64,000 bases of DNA. It comes from Sclerotinia nivalis. Its lineage: Eukaryota; Ascomycota; Leotiomycetes; Helotiales; Sclerotiniaceae. How positions within the stretch are numbered: the first letter of the stretch is position 1; each line of letters begins with the position of its first letter. A model generated the notes under the pieces. That model was given only the letters and a program-made list of their open reading frames with translations. It made no database searches and was not told the DNA's origin. The position numbers and the translations under genes were made by a program. Shown one piece after another: positions 21,168 to 31,864 of the stretch. The DNA is taken from contig JAPEIS010000001.1 in NCBI GenBank assembly GCA_029531795.1, positions 3,286,001 through 3,350,000 on the forward strand, written 5' to 3'.

Positions 21168-24100
21168 CTAAACTGCTGTCGTCTCGTTTCCTTCACTGGC
21201 TGGCTTAGCAGCACCGCCGTCAGACTTCTCGATGCTTTGCTCCTTGCTCTCATCAGCTTGCACTTCAATTTGTGCTGCTGTCGCCTCGTTTCCTTCACTG
21301 GCTGGCTTAGCAGCACCGCCGTCAGACTTCTCAATGCTTTGCTCCTTGCTCTCATCAGCTTGCACTTCAATTTGTGCTGCTGGCGCCTCTTGAACATCTG
21401 GCTCTGCCTTGCCGACTGTTTGAGGATCAGAACCCTCGACGTCAGGATGCGGTGGTGCAATTCCAGCTGCTGCTTCCTCTGGTGGGTTGATTTCATTGCC
21501 TTGAGCATCAACCATGCGAGTTCTGGTTTCATATCTGGTCTTAAAGCTGACCTTCCCTTCGAGAGACTTTACCGCTTCAGGGTCAAGGATATTGCCGTCT
21601 TGATCCCTGTATTCAACCTTCTCCTCTCGAGAAACAATGCTATGGCTAGCGACAGGGGCGGCTGGTGGTGGAGATACTAACCCTTCTGGTGCCCCTGATA
21701 TATTCTCTTGGTTTATCAGAGGTTTCTGCTCACCAGCCCCAGCCTGTGCTGGAACCTCAGCAGCATTAGTTGGAATCAATGGTGAATCAGTTTTGTGAAC
21801 ATCAACATTTGCATTGATAGACTGAGTTGCATAATCAGAGTACTAGGAAGATTAGCATATATTCTCATTGTGACAAACTAGGAGTTTTCATGAAGGAATA
21901 GGTACCGAACTTACATCGTTCAAGAAGGTATTGCAGTCCCAGTCCCATTTCTCGAAAAGTTTGACCTTTTTGCAGGCTGATTGTGTCCATGGGTTCCCAT
22001 ATGCCAATGGAGAGTAGAGAGCAAAAACAACCATGCTAAGTGTTAGGAAGATGATTGCGCCAAGTCTCCCAATGAAGGGGTGTTCGCGTAACCCAATACC
22101 AGGGACACGGGCAGTGATAAAATCGAAAGTCTGGCACAACGCAATGATGGCGAAGTAAAGTGCGGGGAAGTAGTGATGGAGGAAAAGCTGACGTTGCATC
22201 AGGTAGAATGGGAAATAATGGAATGCCCATCCAAGAACAATGGTTCCGATTTCGTAGTCGAATCGCTTGAAAACCGGGTTGTCGTAGTCTCTGAAGCCCC
22301 TTTGCCAACGAAGAACAGCAAGACCTTTGAAGGCCACAAAGATGACAACTGCCAGTGTCGAGCTCCACCAAATTACGGGGTTACCGATAAGGTAAATTTG
22401 GCGATTGTCCTTGCCCCAGAAATTAATACCCCGTCTGAGAATAGGCCAAGAGTCAGGACGCGAGTCCCAAGCATGGGTTTCAACTAAACCAGCATTTGTA
22501 TGCCACATGACCTTGTTGAGCTCCCAGAACTTGCCAAAGAAACCTGGATTTCTGTAGTTGACTTTTTCTGCCTCGGCTCCAAGTTGAGGATGTTCATTTT
22601 GCTCAATATACCAAACACTGTTAGGAAGGGTTCCTCCCTTAGCGCATGTGACCTCTTGCTGCTCTGAAGCCCACTCAGGGAGCTTGACTTTATGAGAGAA
22701 CAAAACACATCCAGTCATAATGTGAACGAGTTTGAATTTGGTTTGAATTGTTCGTAAGCGAGTCTTGGCTATTTCCCCGTCAGACATCTTTTTGATGATC
22801 TCGACACGGAAAAAATCGTTAGCATCGCCTTCGAATCCTTCGTAACCATATGCGGAAACCTCATTCTGCCAGTCAGCCTCGGTGACTGGTGGTCGAACAT
22901 CGTGAGAATGAAGTCGGCGACTTGTGGACTGATGGTACAACTTGATGATATCACCGTCTTTAATGTAATTTGGCGCTGGTAAAGCATCCCAAGCTAATGA
23001 GCCATTGATTGGCTCACCATTGATATCAAGTGGTTGAGTTTGGTTCTCCAAGAGCCAGACGTTATTCTCGTCCTTGTGGGGGTACAAGGTGATTTGCTGC
23101 TGCTTGCTACCAGTAGGATACATGAGGTTATGAGAGTGTAGATAGCCACCCTGAGTGTTGTGATGTCTAATGCTAACTCGACTTCCGAAGGCGACGTCGA
23201 CGGGAACATCTTGCATGGATTTTGAGTTGAGAGTTGCTTGGAATTCAGAGCTCATGAATCCATCGCCATCTCCTGGGTTAACGAGACATAGGAAATGAAT
23301 ACCAAACATAGCCATATAGAATGTTAGGGGGATGATAATAAGGCAAAAGATTCGTGCTACAAGGTGTTTGGCGAAAATTCGCTGTCATTGTCAGCATATA
23401 ATACTTTCGTAAAATTCATGAATACTTACCGGTGTGACCGTTCTTGCGTCTCCAAGCAACACCCACAGTTGCAACGCAGTAAGACTGCCGACCCAAGCAA
23501 TTGTGAAAAGGCCAACCCATTTGACACTAGCGGTCGCACCCAAACCAAGACCTGTCATAATCAACCAAAACCACCAGCTCAATTGAAAGGCTTTCGTAGG
23601 TCCTTGTTCATGTTGATTCGTAAATGACGTGAACGCAAGCGCAGTAAAAGCGGTCATAATCATAAGAGGAGAGTCGAGAAGAATTAAGCGTGCCTGGGTA
23701 AGCAATCCGTTTTCTGAAAAAAAAAAAAAAGTTAGGCTAAATGTCCATATCGTACTGCTCGAGAGATCAACACACCAAATACAATCAACCCAGCTCCCAT
23801 GGCAGATGTCATGGTTCTGCAACCTGCGGCCTTGAGAGTCAAGAACATTGTAGGAACCAAAAGTATGCCGCAAATAGCGGGAAGTAATCTCATAGAGACA
23901 TATGGTACACCGGGTTCGACATAATCCTTTCCGATATCTTTGAAGTCGAATTCTCCATCAAATCCAGCCAAGAATCCCGCAAGCGTTATCAATAGTTTGG
24001 CCAAAGGAGGATGTACGTCCATAAAGAATTTGCCCTTTATGTATTTCGAGGCAAAACCGCCAAAGCTAAGATAACAAATGTGAGTGTTTATTCTGGTGAT

Positions 24101-24364
24101 AGAAGCCAATTAAACCATGAAAACTTACTGTACTTCATCAAATACCACGCTGCTGGGTTGGTAAATCCTGAAGAGTCTGACAACAGCTCCCAAGAGAGTC
24201 AGGAGGATCATGACCTGATAGTCGGAGCCAGGTAAGAGGAAGACATCTCGGTCCTCAACACCTTCAGAGGTATAATCCGTTGGTTTTTTAGTAATAGGTT
24301 GCCTTGAAGGGCTCTTTGAGCCTCTTGCGAGATCCGCGTGCACGGATTTTCCAGGACGTGCCAT
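21168..24364 (-). CDS. PMT1: dolichyl-phosphate-mannose-protein mannosyltransferase, PMT1 subfamily
   Basis: ER-membrane enzyme that starts protein O-mannosylation by moving mannose from dolichyl-phosphate to Ser/Thr. Exons 24364-24129, 24065-23776, 23713-23430, 23381-21915 and 21842-21168 join in frame, about 983 aa. The catalytic Asp-Glu of the first lumenal loop is seen in SSVVFDEV (D76/E77), continuing across the intron into HFGGFASKYIKGKFFMDVHP. The central lumenal region carries MIR-type segments (YLHSHNLMYP, RRLHSHDVRPP, CVLFSHKVKLPEWAS). The C-terminal multi-TM block ends in KKVKLFEKWDWDCNTF. The subfamily assignment rests on the FGGFASKY and EVTCAKGG region. An unusual cytosolic/lumenal tail of about 225 residues, acidic and Ala/Pro rich, is encoded by the last exon and ends in a 34-residue tandem duplication. 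Confidence 0.92.
21185..21388. repeat. 102-bp tandem duplication in PMT1 last exon
   Basis: Two nearly identical 102-bp units (a few mismatches) encode 34 residues each, containing AAQIEVQADESKEQS and DGGAAKPASEGNE. They are in frame and directly adjacent to the stop codon. Confidence 0.88.
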
Positions 24365-25213
24365 TGTGTACTTCAGATGAAAATCGAGAAGCTCAGTATA
24401 CTTAAAGAGCTTCTAAAAGCCCAGTTTCCCTAAGAATGAACCAGTAAGCTCGAATTAATCGTACGACCGGGAAGAATGTAAAGAAAAGAAATGATGAAGA
24501 TTCAAAGGTACGACATTGAGGTTTGGAGGACAAGTCGCCTGTTGGTTATTATTGAGAAGTGTGTCGTAAGGGGGAACTTTTTGGAAGGGGCCAGGTATGG
24601 TTTAGAGTGACGCGAGTGTAGCCTCTTCTATAAATAACATTACCAATCTATTAATTCTTCAGCCTCAGCCTTTTAACATAACAGCAAGTCTGGACTTACA
24701 AGTATGAGTACTACAAGTTACATAGATACCTTGAAATTCTTATAATTATTAAATAGCTAAAGCTACATATATATCTATCAAGGAATTTTTGGAAAGGCTT
24801 CACATGTGAAAGTCAATGTGGCATGCATCCTAAAACATCAGGTGGAACTCACCATAAGGCTGAACATGAACTTTACACCCAGGTGTACCTCTAGTGATAT
24901 AGATGCTTTCTGTAACGATCTCCAACTTTCGTACGAAGATCAACCGTGGATTTCATTAATTAGGAAGATACCGGTTGGGGATACATGCATGTTATATGAA
25001 AACTGTGTTAGTTCCTTACGGACAACTTGCGTTGGGGGATTTTAAATTTTCACCAGGTTTCCCTTTACACAATACCGCAATTCATATCAGACCAAAAAGT
25101 TGTCTTTAGGTATAATATGAGAGTTCAATGCACCAGATAACCTCTTCCACTTATGTACAGCTCTGTTTGGTCTTGCAACCACCCCGCCCCAATCTGTATT
25201 TTGTTCTTCTGAT
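24365..25213. other. intergenic, promoter of PMT1 and 3' flank of small-TM gene
   Basis: About 850 bp. An open frame at 24806-25045 has no recognisable features. AT-rich near 24,700-24,790. Nothing else seen. Confidence 0.4.
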
Positions 25214-25907
25214 CTAATATCCATCCTTACCCCACTTGTTGTATTTCTCGTGTAATTCCTGGAGGCAACATTAGCATACACCTGGAGAATACAATAACCC
25301 AGCAAATTCCAGTAACACCACACTGTGTGAGCAGGGAGGATGCGGCCTTTGGTGATCGTGAGAGTAAAGACATGAAAAGAGAATCCTACCTTTGGCAAGT
25401 TAACATTGGGAACAATGACGCTGTGCAATGCGCTAGGTGCCTCCTTTGGTGGATTTCTTGGGTCACCAGCTGGATGATATTTGTATTTGAAGTCTTGTCT
25501 GGCGGTATCACCTTTGGAGGCATCTGCCTGCCATGGCATGGTACCAGGGGCGACGTTCACTTTTTCCTCTGATGTGGCCGAAGTGGGTTTACCACCTAAT
25601 AAAGTCAATTCCTATCCTCAATGCTGGTTGAAATAAATGATCTCACCGAAGTAGTAACCCGCCAAACCGAAGGCACCGGCCATGACACCGAAAAGAACCT
25701 GTGGAAATCGTACATTAGCAAAATCTTCAAGATGCATTTAAAGCAGAAACCACATAGCAGTATAGTAGAAGCAGGTGCAGTCTGCGCTTCACTCACGTAA
25801 AGTTCGGGATCTCTTTTTGCGCCCTTGTTAAGGACGTGGCCATCAGCAGATTTTGCTGCGGACTTGCCCACTTGTGCGGCCGCTCTGGCTGCTGCTTGTG
25901 CTGACAT
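25214..25907 (-). CDS. small conserved-looking single-TM protein, function unknown
   Basis: Four exons, 25907-25797, 25698-25647, 25595-25390 and 25258-25214, all in frame, give about 137 aa. Residues 1-37 are Ala/Lys-rich with no early acidic residues (MSAQAAARAAAQVGKSAAK). One TM helix follows (VLFGVMAGAFGLAGYYFGG, about 38-56). The soluble tail has the motif KYKYHPAGDPRNPPKEAPSA and ends IVPNVNLPK then ELHEKYNKWGKDGY. The four small exons joining with perfect phase are strong evidence that it is real. The N-terminus and TM layout would fit an inner-mitochondrial-membrane protein, which is my inference; I do not recognise a named family. Head-to-head with ERF2. Confidence 0.75.
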
Positions 25908-26771
25908 TTTGAAATAGTAGGTTTGAGGGTGTATCGCGGATGAGCAATTATCCTTTCGAAGTGGAACGATGTGATTTCAAGATGTTTGGCGGGAAGATGG
26001 ATGTTCACGACCGATTATGTCATCAGCGTCACGTGTCACATTCTAAAATTTTCTAAATCTTGATTGAAGGACTCCCAAACCAAATATAGACAGACATTCA
26101 CCTCAACTTACAGCTACGAGGTGGGTAGGTACACTTTATGGGAAGGACAAGTGATGTTTGTTGGGGGTGAATATTACTATTTCCCTGCAAATAAAAAGGA
26201 ATTACCTAGTAAGTCAAATTGGAAATATCAATGACTAGGTACGAGGAGGTGCCTAGACATTTTACTTTTTAATCACCTTCTTGTCTTGTCCATAATCTTC
26301 ATTTCCCATTTCCCATTCGGTTTAGCTGTGGTTGGACTTTGGGAAATGCAACATAACATCACGGCCGGCAACACAACCTTTCTTTCCGCTACACATCAAT
26401 TCAAGAACTCATGCGGTAAATTGATTGATTTTCTTCTTCATACGCCTCGCTCACTTTATTTACAATACAGTATGTATGTAATGCTTGAACCCTACTATTA
26501 GATCTAAACTCAAGATCCAATTCTCACTCTCCTTAAATAACCTTTATACCTTTTTATTCAATAATTACAAATTACAATCACAAAATTTACCTTCTATAAT
26601 CCCTCATCTCATTCATCACTCACCACCAGATATTTAATAAATAATTCTCGAGGCGCCCTTTCACCAAATTCTTCAAATTGCACGACCTTCACTTTTGTGC
26701 GACCGACGACCGTTGCTGGTGATATGAAAAAGCAGAGAAATTATTTTGAAGATCGATTTTGATATAACGAA
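25908..26771. promoter_or_regulatory. divergent intergenic region small-TM gene / ERF2
   Basis: About 860 bp between divergent ATGs, so both promoters lie here. It contains a CGTCACGTGTCACATT stretch near 26027 (a palindromic CACGTG-like core) on the small-TM side and AT-rich leader sequence before ERF2. Regulators cannot be assigned. Confidence 0.4.
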
Positions 26772-28825
26772 ATGACTTCCCCGGACAATTCTCCGTCCAA
26801 ATACCTTCATTCCACAGATAACGATAATCATACATTCCCTAATCCACACCTTGCGCCTTCAGAATTAGGAGATGGAGTCAGCGTCTTATCGTCGCGAATG
26901 ACAGACATAGCTTCAGAAGACGGAGACAATACAGATACCTTTTCCGATCCAGTTTCACACGGTCGCCGATTAAGCCAGCGTCATAGCATACAGACTGGAG
27001 ATGGAACCTCAAGGCCAGGTACGGGAGTCACGGCCGTTTCTTCTAGAGGAACTTTTGGGCAAGCTGCCTCGTCTCGAAGAATTTATGCCCCAGGAATAAT
27101 TGCTCAACGAGGCAGCACCGCAGGACGACCCGTAAGCTCTACCACCAAGACTCACGTACCATCTTTAAGTTCTCATGCCTTCTTTCGCCCGATGAGCTCT
27201 CAGAGGCTTCAAGCGCAACGTGCAGGATCTCGGCCAGTAACATTAATACAACAAGGATTTGGTGAGGATGGGTCTTTGGATGGTGGAAGTGTAAGGCAGA
27301 GCCTGAATTCAAATATTACTATACCACATCAAATCATCACTGAAGATGCAGATCTACCACCGCCACCATCTAGAGGGACCGAAGTGACAGAACTTGGGAC
27401 AGTAGAGAGAGGTACTACAAACACAAGTCCTATACATGGCCATGCGGCCGAAAGCTTCACAGAAAGTGTCCGGCCCCTTCAAAAAGGTGTAGCGAACACA
27501 AAAGGGCTGAGTGTAAATATGGATAAGGGTTACAAGAACGGCAGTTCGACTCCAAAATCTCCGCGGTCTTTCCATTCAAATTTCTTGATGCCGGCGAGGA
27601 ACGATGGGCCTGCTGGAAGCGCTAGTCCGAGCCGCAGCAATCAAGGCCGCGAAAAGCTCTCGTCTGTTGCTTCTTCCCCAGGCTTTAACCCCGCGGATAC
27701 GCAACAAAAGAATAAACAGACTCCAGATCTTGGTAAAAATCATCAATATTTTACTGGTAACACAGTATTTTTCTGGGGAGGCCGACTACAGAATACTCGT
27801 TATAGACCTATCAACATTGCCACTGGATTGTTCGTTCTTGTTCCGTCAATCCTTTTTTATGTCTTCTCGGCCCCATTCCTATGGCATCATGTTTCGCCCG
27901 CGGTACCCATTTTGTACGCCTACATTTTTTACATCTGCATGTCCTCTTTCATACATGCCTCCGTGTCTGATCCCGGAGTAAGTATTACTCTCAGCTTTTG
28001 CAAGGTTATTTTGATTAAAGCTAACATTCCTAGATCCTACCACGAAATATACACCCAATGCCACCAGCAGACGAGAATGAAGATCCGCTCCGACTGGCTC
28101 CACCCCAAAACGATTGGACTATGATCAAGTCGGCTAAATCTAGTTCGGCTGCAATGGAAGTACCTACGAAATACTGCAAGACTTGCAACATCTGGCGACC
28201 ACCCAGAGGACACCATTGTCGCGTCTGTGACAATTGCATTGAGACCCAGGATCACCATTGCGTTTGGCTAAATAACTGTGTCGGGCGTCGAAACTACCGT
28301 TACTTTTTCACATTTGTAACTTCGGGTACAATTCTTGGAACATTCCTCCTCGGTGCAAGTATAGCACAAATTATTGTTTACGGACATCAACAGGGCATTT
28401 CGTTCGGTGCCTCGATTAATCATTGGAGAGTTCCTTTCGCAATGTTCATTTATGGTCTCCTCGCTACCCCGTATCCATTCGCACTGATGCTATATCATTT
28501 CTTTCTTATGGGCCGAGGTGAGACAACACGAGAATATCTCAATTCACATAAATTCATCAAGAAAGATCGTCATCGTCCATTCACCCAGGGAAGTGTTGTT
28601 AGCAATTGGATTGCTGTACTTTGCCGCCCCCGACCTCCAACGTACTTGAGTTTCAAACAAAAATACGAGGAAGGCGATCAACGATTTGGCGAGCGAAGGG
28701 GAAAGCGAAGTGCTCCTGTTACAAAGGAATTTCAAGGGGGAGGAAACAATATGGAAATGGAAAATGTTCATATCCCGGAAGGAGAAGGGTTTCAAGGCCC
28801 TACATCTTTGAGACCGCCGACTTGA
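26772..28825 (+). CDS. ERF2: palmitoyltransferase Erf2 (DHHC protein)
   Basis: Catalytic subunit of the ER/Golgi S-acyltransferase that palmitoylates Ras proteins, with Erf4 as partner. Two exons, 26772-27977 and 28034-28825, phase 0, about 665 aa. The long Ser/Thr-rich N-terminus (about 310 aa) is followed by GNTVFFWGGRLQNTRYRPIN and two TM helices. A cytosolic Cys-rich zinc domain follows: KYCKTCNIWRPPRGHHC, then VCDNCIETQDHHC with the catalytic DHHC at about residues 475-478, then WLNNCVGRRNYRYF. Two further TM helices and the C-terminal TTREYLNS motif (TTxE) complete the family layout. It is the last clear gene before the AT-rich repeat block, whose edge begins about 450 bp downstream. 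Confidence 0.92.
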
Positions 28826-30655
28826 GGAGTTGATGTATATTTGGCTGGGTGTTTGGGAGGGGAATACTTTTTTTGCTTTTTAAATTTTCCACTGACGTTA
28901 GATACCTCTTTCCTTGCATATTTATATTTACCATGGTGAGATCATACTTGTATCTAATGTTGTATTATATTTGAAAGAGAATATATAGGAGAGGAAGATA
29001 AGAGGAGATGATAATATACAGAAATCATCACATCGTAGTCACTGCAGGCGGTGTTCGACGATATAGATGAGAGGAGAGGAGAAGAGAGTTTTCGGACGAA
29101 AGCTTGCAGAGGATATAGTAATTATTACTTTCTTGCGGGGAGGGAGGAGAATGGGGCACTTGACCAAGAGATGGAAAGGAGGAAAGATAGGAAAATAGCC
29201 GACTTTTTCGAGATGGCCTCTTTTGTAAAATACCTAAATATCATTTCACCTAATGATTTGAAGTTGTACTTTTAGTATTTATTATTTGTTTGAATTGAAT
29301 GTGATGAGATGGGATGAGATGAGGTGAGGTACTCTTCGTTTTTAGTAGTATGTATTATATGGTATATTACTGAGACAAGATGAAATGAGATAATCTTCGT
29401 ATGTATAATATGTATTCTATACTATAAGATGCATCATGATTTGTTTATAATTCATGTACTAATCCTCCTCAAGATGTGATAGTTTGTGAATTGGTATGAC
29501 TTATACTTAGCGGTTCTTTATTTCTATTCTGGAATTGTTACTCTGAGGCGGCTCAAATTCTGAGCATCGCATATTTAGGTCCTACCCCACCATTACCAGT
29601 TGTAAACCAAATCCATGTACCGATTGCAATAATTATAACGTCAAGATTGATTGATTGATTGATTAAATTAACGTCTATATTGAGTTTAAGACTATCTAAG
29701 ACGGCTAAAGGCTTTTGTGAACTCCTAATAGATAATATAATAAAGGTAAGCTGGGTAGTTGATCTGATTTAGTATATGATTTGAACGATTGAGATGGATT
29801 TAATCTTTTGAATTGAATAAAGAAAATAAAAAAAAGGGAAATAATATATTATTTTTAAAATTGAGGAAAGGTTTAAATCTTTTTTGTAACTTTTCTTTCT
29901 TTTTCTTTTATTTCTTTTTTATTTAACTTATCTTTTTCTTCTTCGTTATCTTTTTCTTTCTTTTCTTTTTATATTCTATTAATATATCATAATCTAATAA
30001 CTATTCTAATTGAATTGAGGAACTCGAGAATCTTGATATTTCCTATTTTGATATAAAATAGATATTTTATAATGAACTTAGGAAAAGAATTGTTTTCTTT
30101 AAATTTTCTTTAAATTTTCTTTTTGTTTTTTTATATATAAAGGATAACTGAATAGGATATATTCGGGAATTTCTCTCTTTCTGTATTTGTATTTGTTATT
30201 TAACGAGATTTCAAAATATTATAGATAGAATTTGAAGTATTTATAATCGAGTTTTAATTGAAAGAGAGTACTAATAATACTCTTTTTAATATTCCCTAGG
30301 ATATCGATTTTTGAATTAATCTTTTGGAGGTAGATATTTGTATATATTGATAATAATTAGTAGAAATAATTAGTATTAAAGATAATAATCTAATCTTCAG
30401 ATTTCGATCTTTTGATATCTATTTCTAAAAAGACAAAACTGATTTCGTTTGATAATAATCTTTATTTTGTAGTTTTTTTTATTAAAGTATCGACATCGGC
30501 AAAATATCTACAAAGACAACGATAGGGAGTTTAGCTAATCTGGTTAATATATGCTAATCGGGACAACAGCGGGATAATAGATTAAAGGTCTCGACAATAG
30601 TATAACAATAGTTATAACAGATTAAGAGTCTCGACAAAAGCTTGATAATAACGAT
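28826..30655. other. ERF2 3' flank and entry into AT-rich isochore
   Basis: Composition falls sharply in GC from about 29,300. It contains degenerate GATGAGATGRGATGAG repeats at 29305-29330 and 29378-29392, a TGATTGATTGATTGATT run at 29647-29663, and TTTTCTTTCTTTT tracts near 29,890-29,970. No gene. Short fragments around 30,530-30,640 (AGATTAARRGTCTCGACAA twice) look like transition-mutated repeat copies. Confidence 0.5.
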
Positions 30656-30901
30656 AATATGATTTTGTATAAAGACAAAACCGCGATAACAAGTATAATA
30701 TAATTTCATATATGAATAAAACTGAGATAATAGTAATAATATGATTTCGTGTATAGATAAAACTGAGATAACGGTAGTAATATGATTTTGCGTATAGATA
30801 AAACCGGGATAACGATAGTAATATGATTTTGTATATAAATAAAACAGGGATAACGGTGGTAATATGATTTTGCGTATGAATAAAACCAGGATAAAAGTTA
30901 A
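30656..30901. repeat. 41-bp minisatellite, six copies
   Basis: Six head-to-tail 41-bp units beginning AATATGATTTTG and carrying ATAAAACCGGGATAACG in the middle. Units begin at 30656, 30697, 30738, 30779, 30820 and 30861. They differ almost only by C/T and G/A transitions, as expected of RIP or CpA deamination on a tandem array. Confidence 0.85.
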
Positions 30902-31750
30902 GAAATATTTGAATAGTATATTTATATATATCTAATAGATATATATTATATATTTTAGTACAATAGATTAATTTATATAATAATAATTGTATAATTATAT
31001 TTTAGTATTGTTATAGATGAAAGTGAATAAAACCCAATATAAAACTATTAGTAGTAATCAAAACTATTAATAATGATTTTATCTTCAATACAAAAAATAT
31101 AATTATTATATTACAAAATTAATCTAAATCAAAAAGAATTACTTTTTTATATTTTGTTTGTTCATTTCTTAATCTATAATTTCTATTCTCTAATTTCTAG
31201 TTTGCTTTTTATTGATCTTTTGTAATATAGTTTTAATCAGAGCTTTCCTTTTCTTTTTATTTTGAATTATTTTGGTTGTTGTTTTTGATAAGAGATATAT
31301 TTTCTGCTTTTCTACTATTTTCTTTTTATATTCTCGTTCGATTTGATATACCCACTTTATATCAATCCTCATCTAATCCTATATATAAAGCGATTGATAT
31401 TGATTTTAATCAATATAATTATTGATAAAATATTTATTATATTTATTTTGATTTTGTACCGTTGGTAAATCTGCTGGAACAATATAGACACTACAAAGAA
31501 CAATAATTAGCAAGTAAATTCGAATATTAATTGAATATTGTATCCTTTTTTGAAATATAATCTCAATTATTTTATGAAATGTATTTGGTTATTTATAATC
31601 CAATATCTTTATCAAATCGATTATAGCTTTTATATATATAAGAATAGATTGGTATTTATTCTATCGATCAATATCAAAAACCTTTATTATAATTTGTAAT
31701 TGTTCAATATAATATCCATTGAGGAAGTTTTCCGGTATGTTTTCTAGATT
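30902..31750. other. AT-rich, no gene recognised
   Basis: Very AT-rich. The minus-strand frame at 31190-31372 is Lys/Ile low complexity and not credible as a gene. Nothing else identifiable. Confidence 0.5.
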
Positions 31751-31864
31751 GTTCTTGTCACGGGTTCATAACTCTATCGAGTAGATTTGATACCGATCAA
31801 ACTACTTCTACCCTTTTAGGGGTTTCGTGGCCTAGTGGTAGAGTTCTAGCCCCGTGATAGTTCT
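31751..31864. mobile_element. 104-bp LTR-like mini-element with 5-bp target duplication
   Basis: The element at 31756-31859 starts TGTCACGGGTTCATAAC and ends AGCCCCGTGATA. Its nine-base ends are inverted apart from one transition. It is bounded by GTTCT at 31751-31755 and 31860-31864. Ends and duplication length match the LTRs in this window, but the body is unrelated and only 104 bp. It contains TGGCCTAGTGG, a perfect match to the tRNA-gene A-box pattern TGGCNNAGTGG. GGTTCATAACTC, resembling a B-box, lies near the opposite end, in reversed order relative to a tRNA gene. GC content is higher than the surroundings. Best described as a non-autonomous mini solo LTR. Confidence 0.65.

Noticed and set aside
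21147..21680. 177-aa plus-strand gene
   Set aside because: It is the antisense shadow of the PMT1 last exon including its tandem repeat.
30656..30901. CRISPR-like array
   Set aside because: Units are contiguous with no unique spacers, and the organism is clearly a eukaryote; it is a minisatellite.
31820..31860. A tRNA gene, because of a good A-box
   Set aside because: No complete cloverleaf can be drawn; the B-box-like sequence is upstream instead of downstream and the segment is bounded by transposon-type ends.
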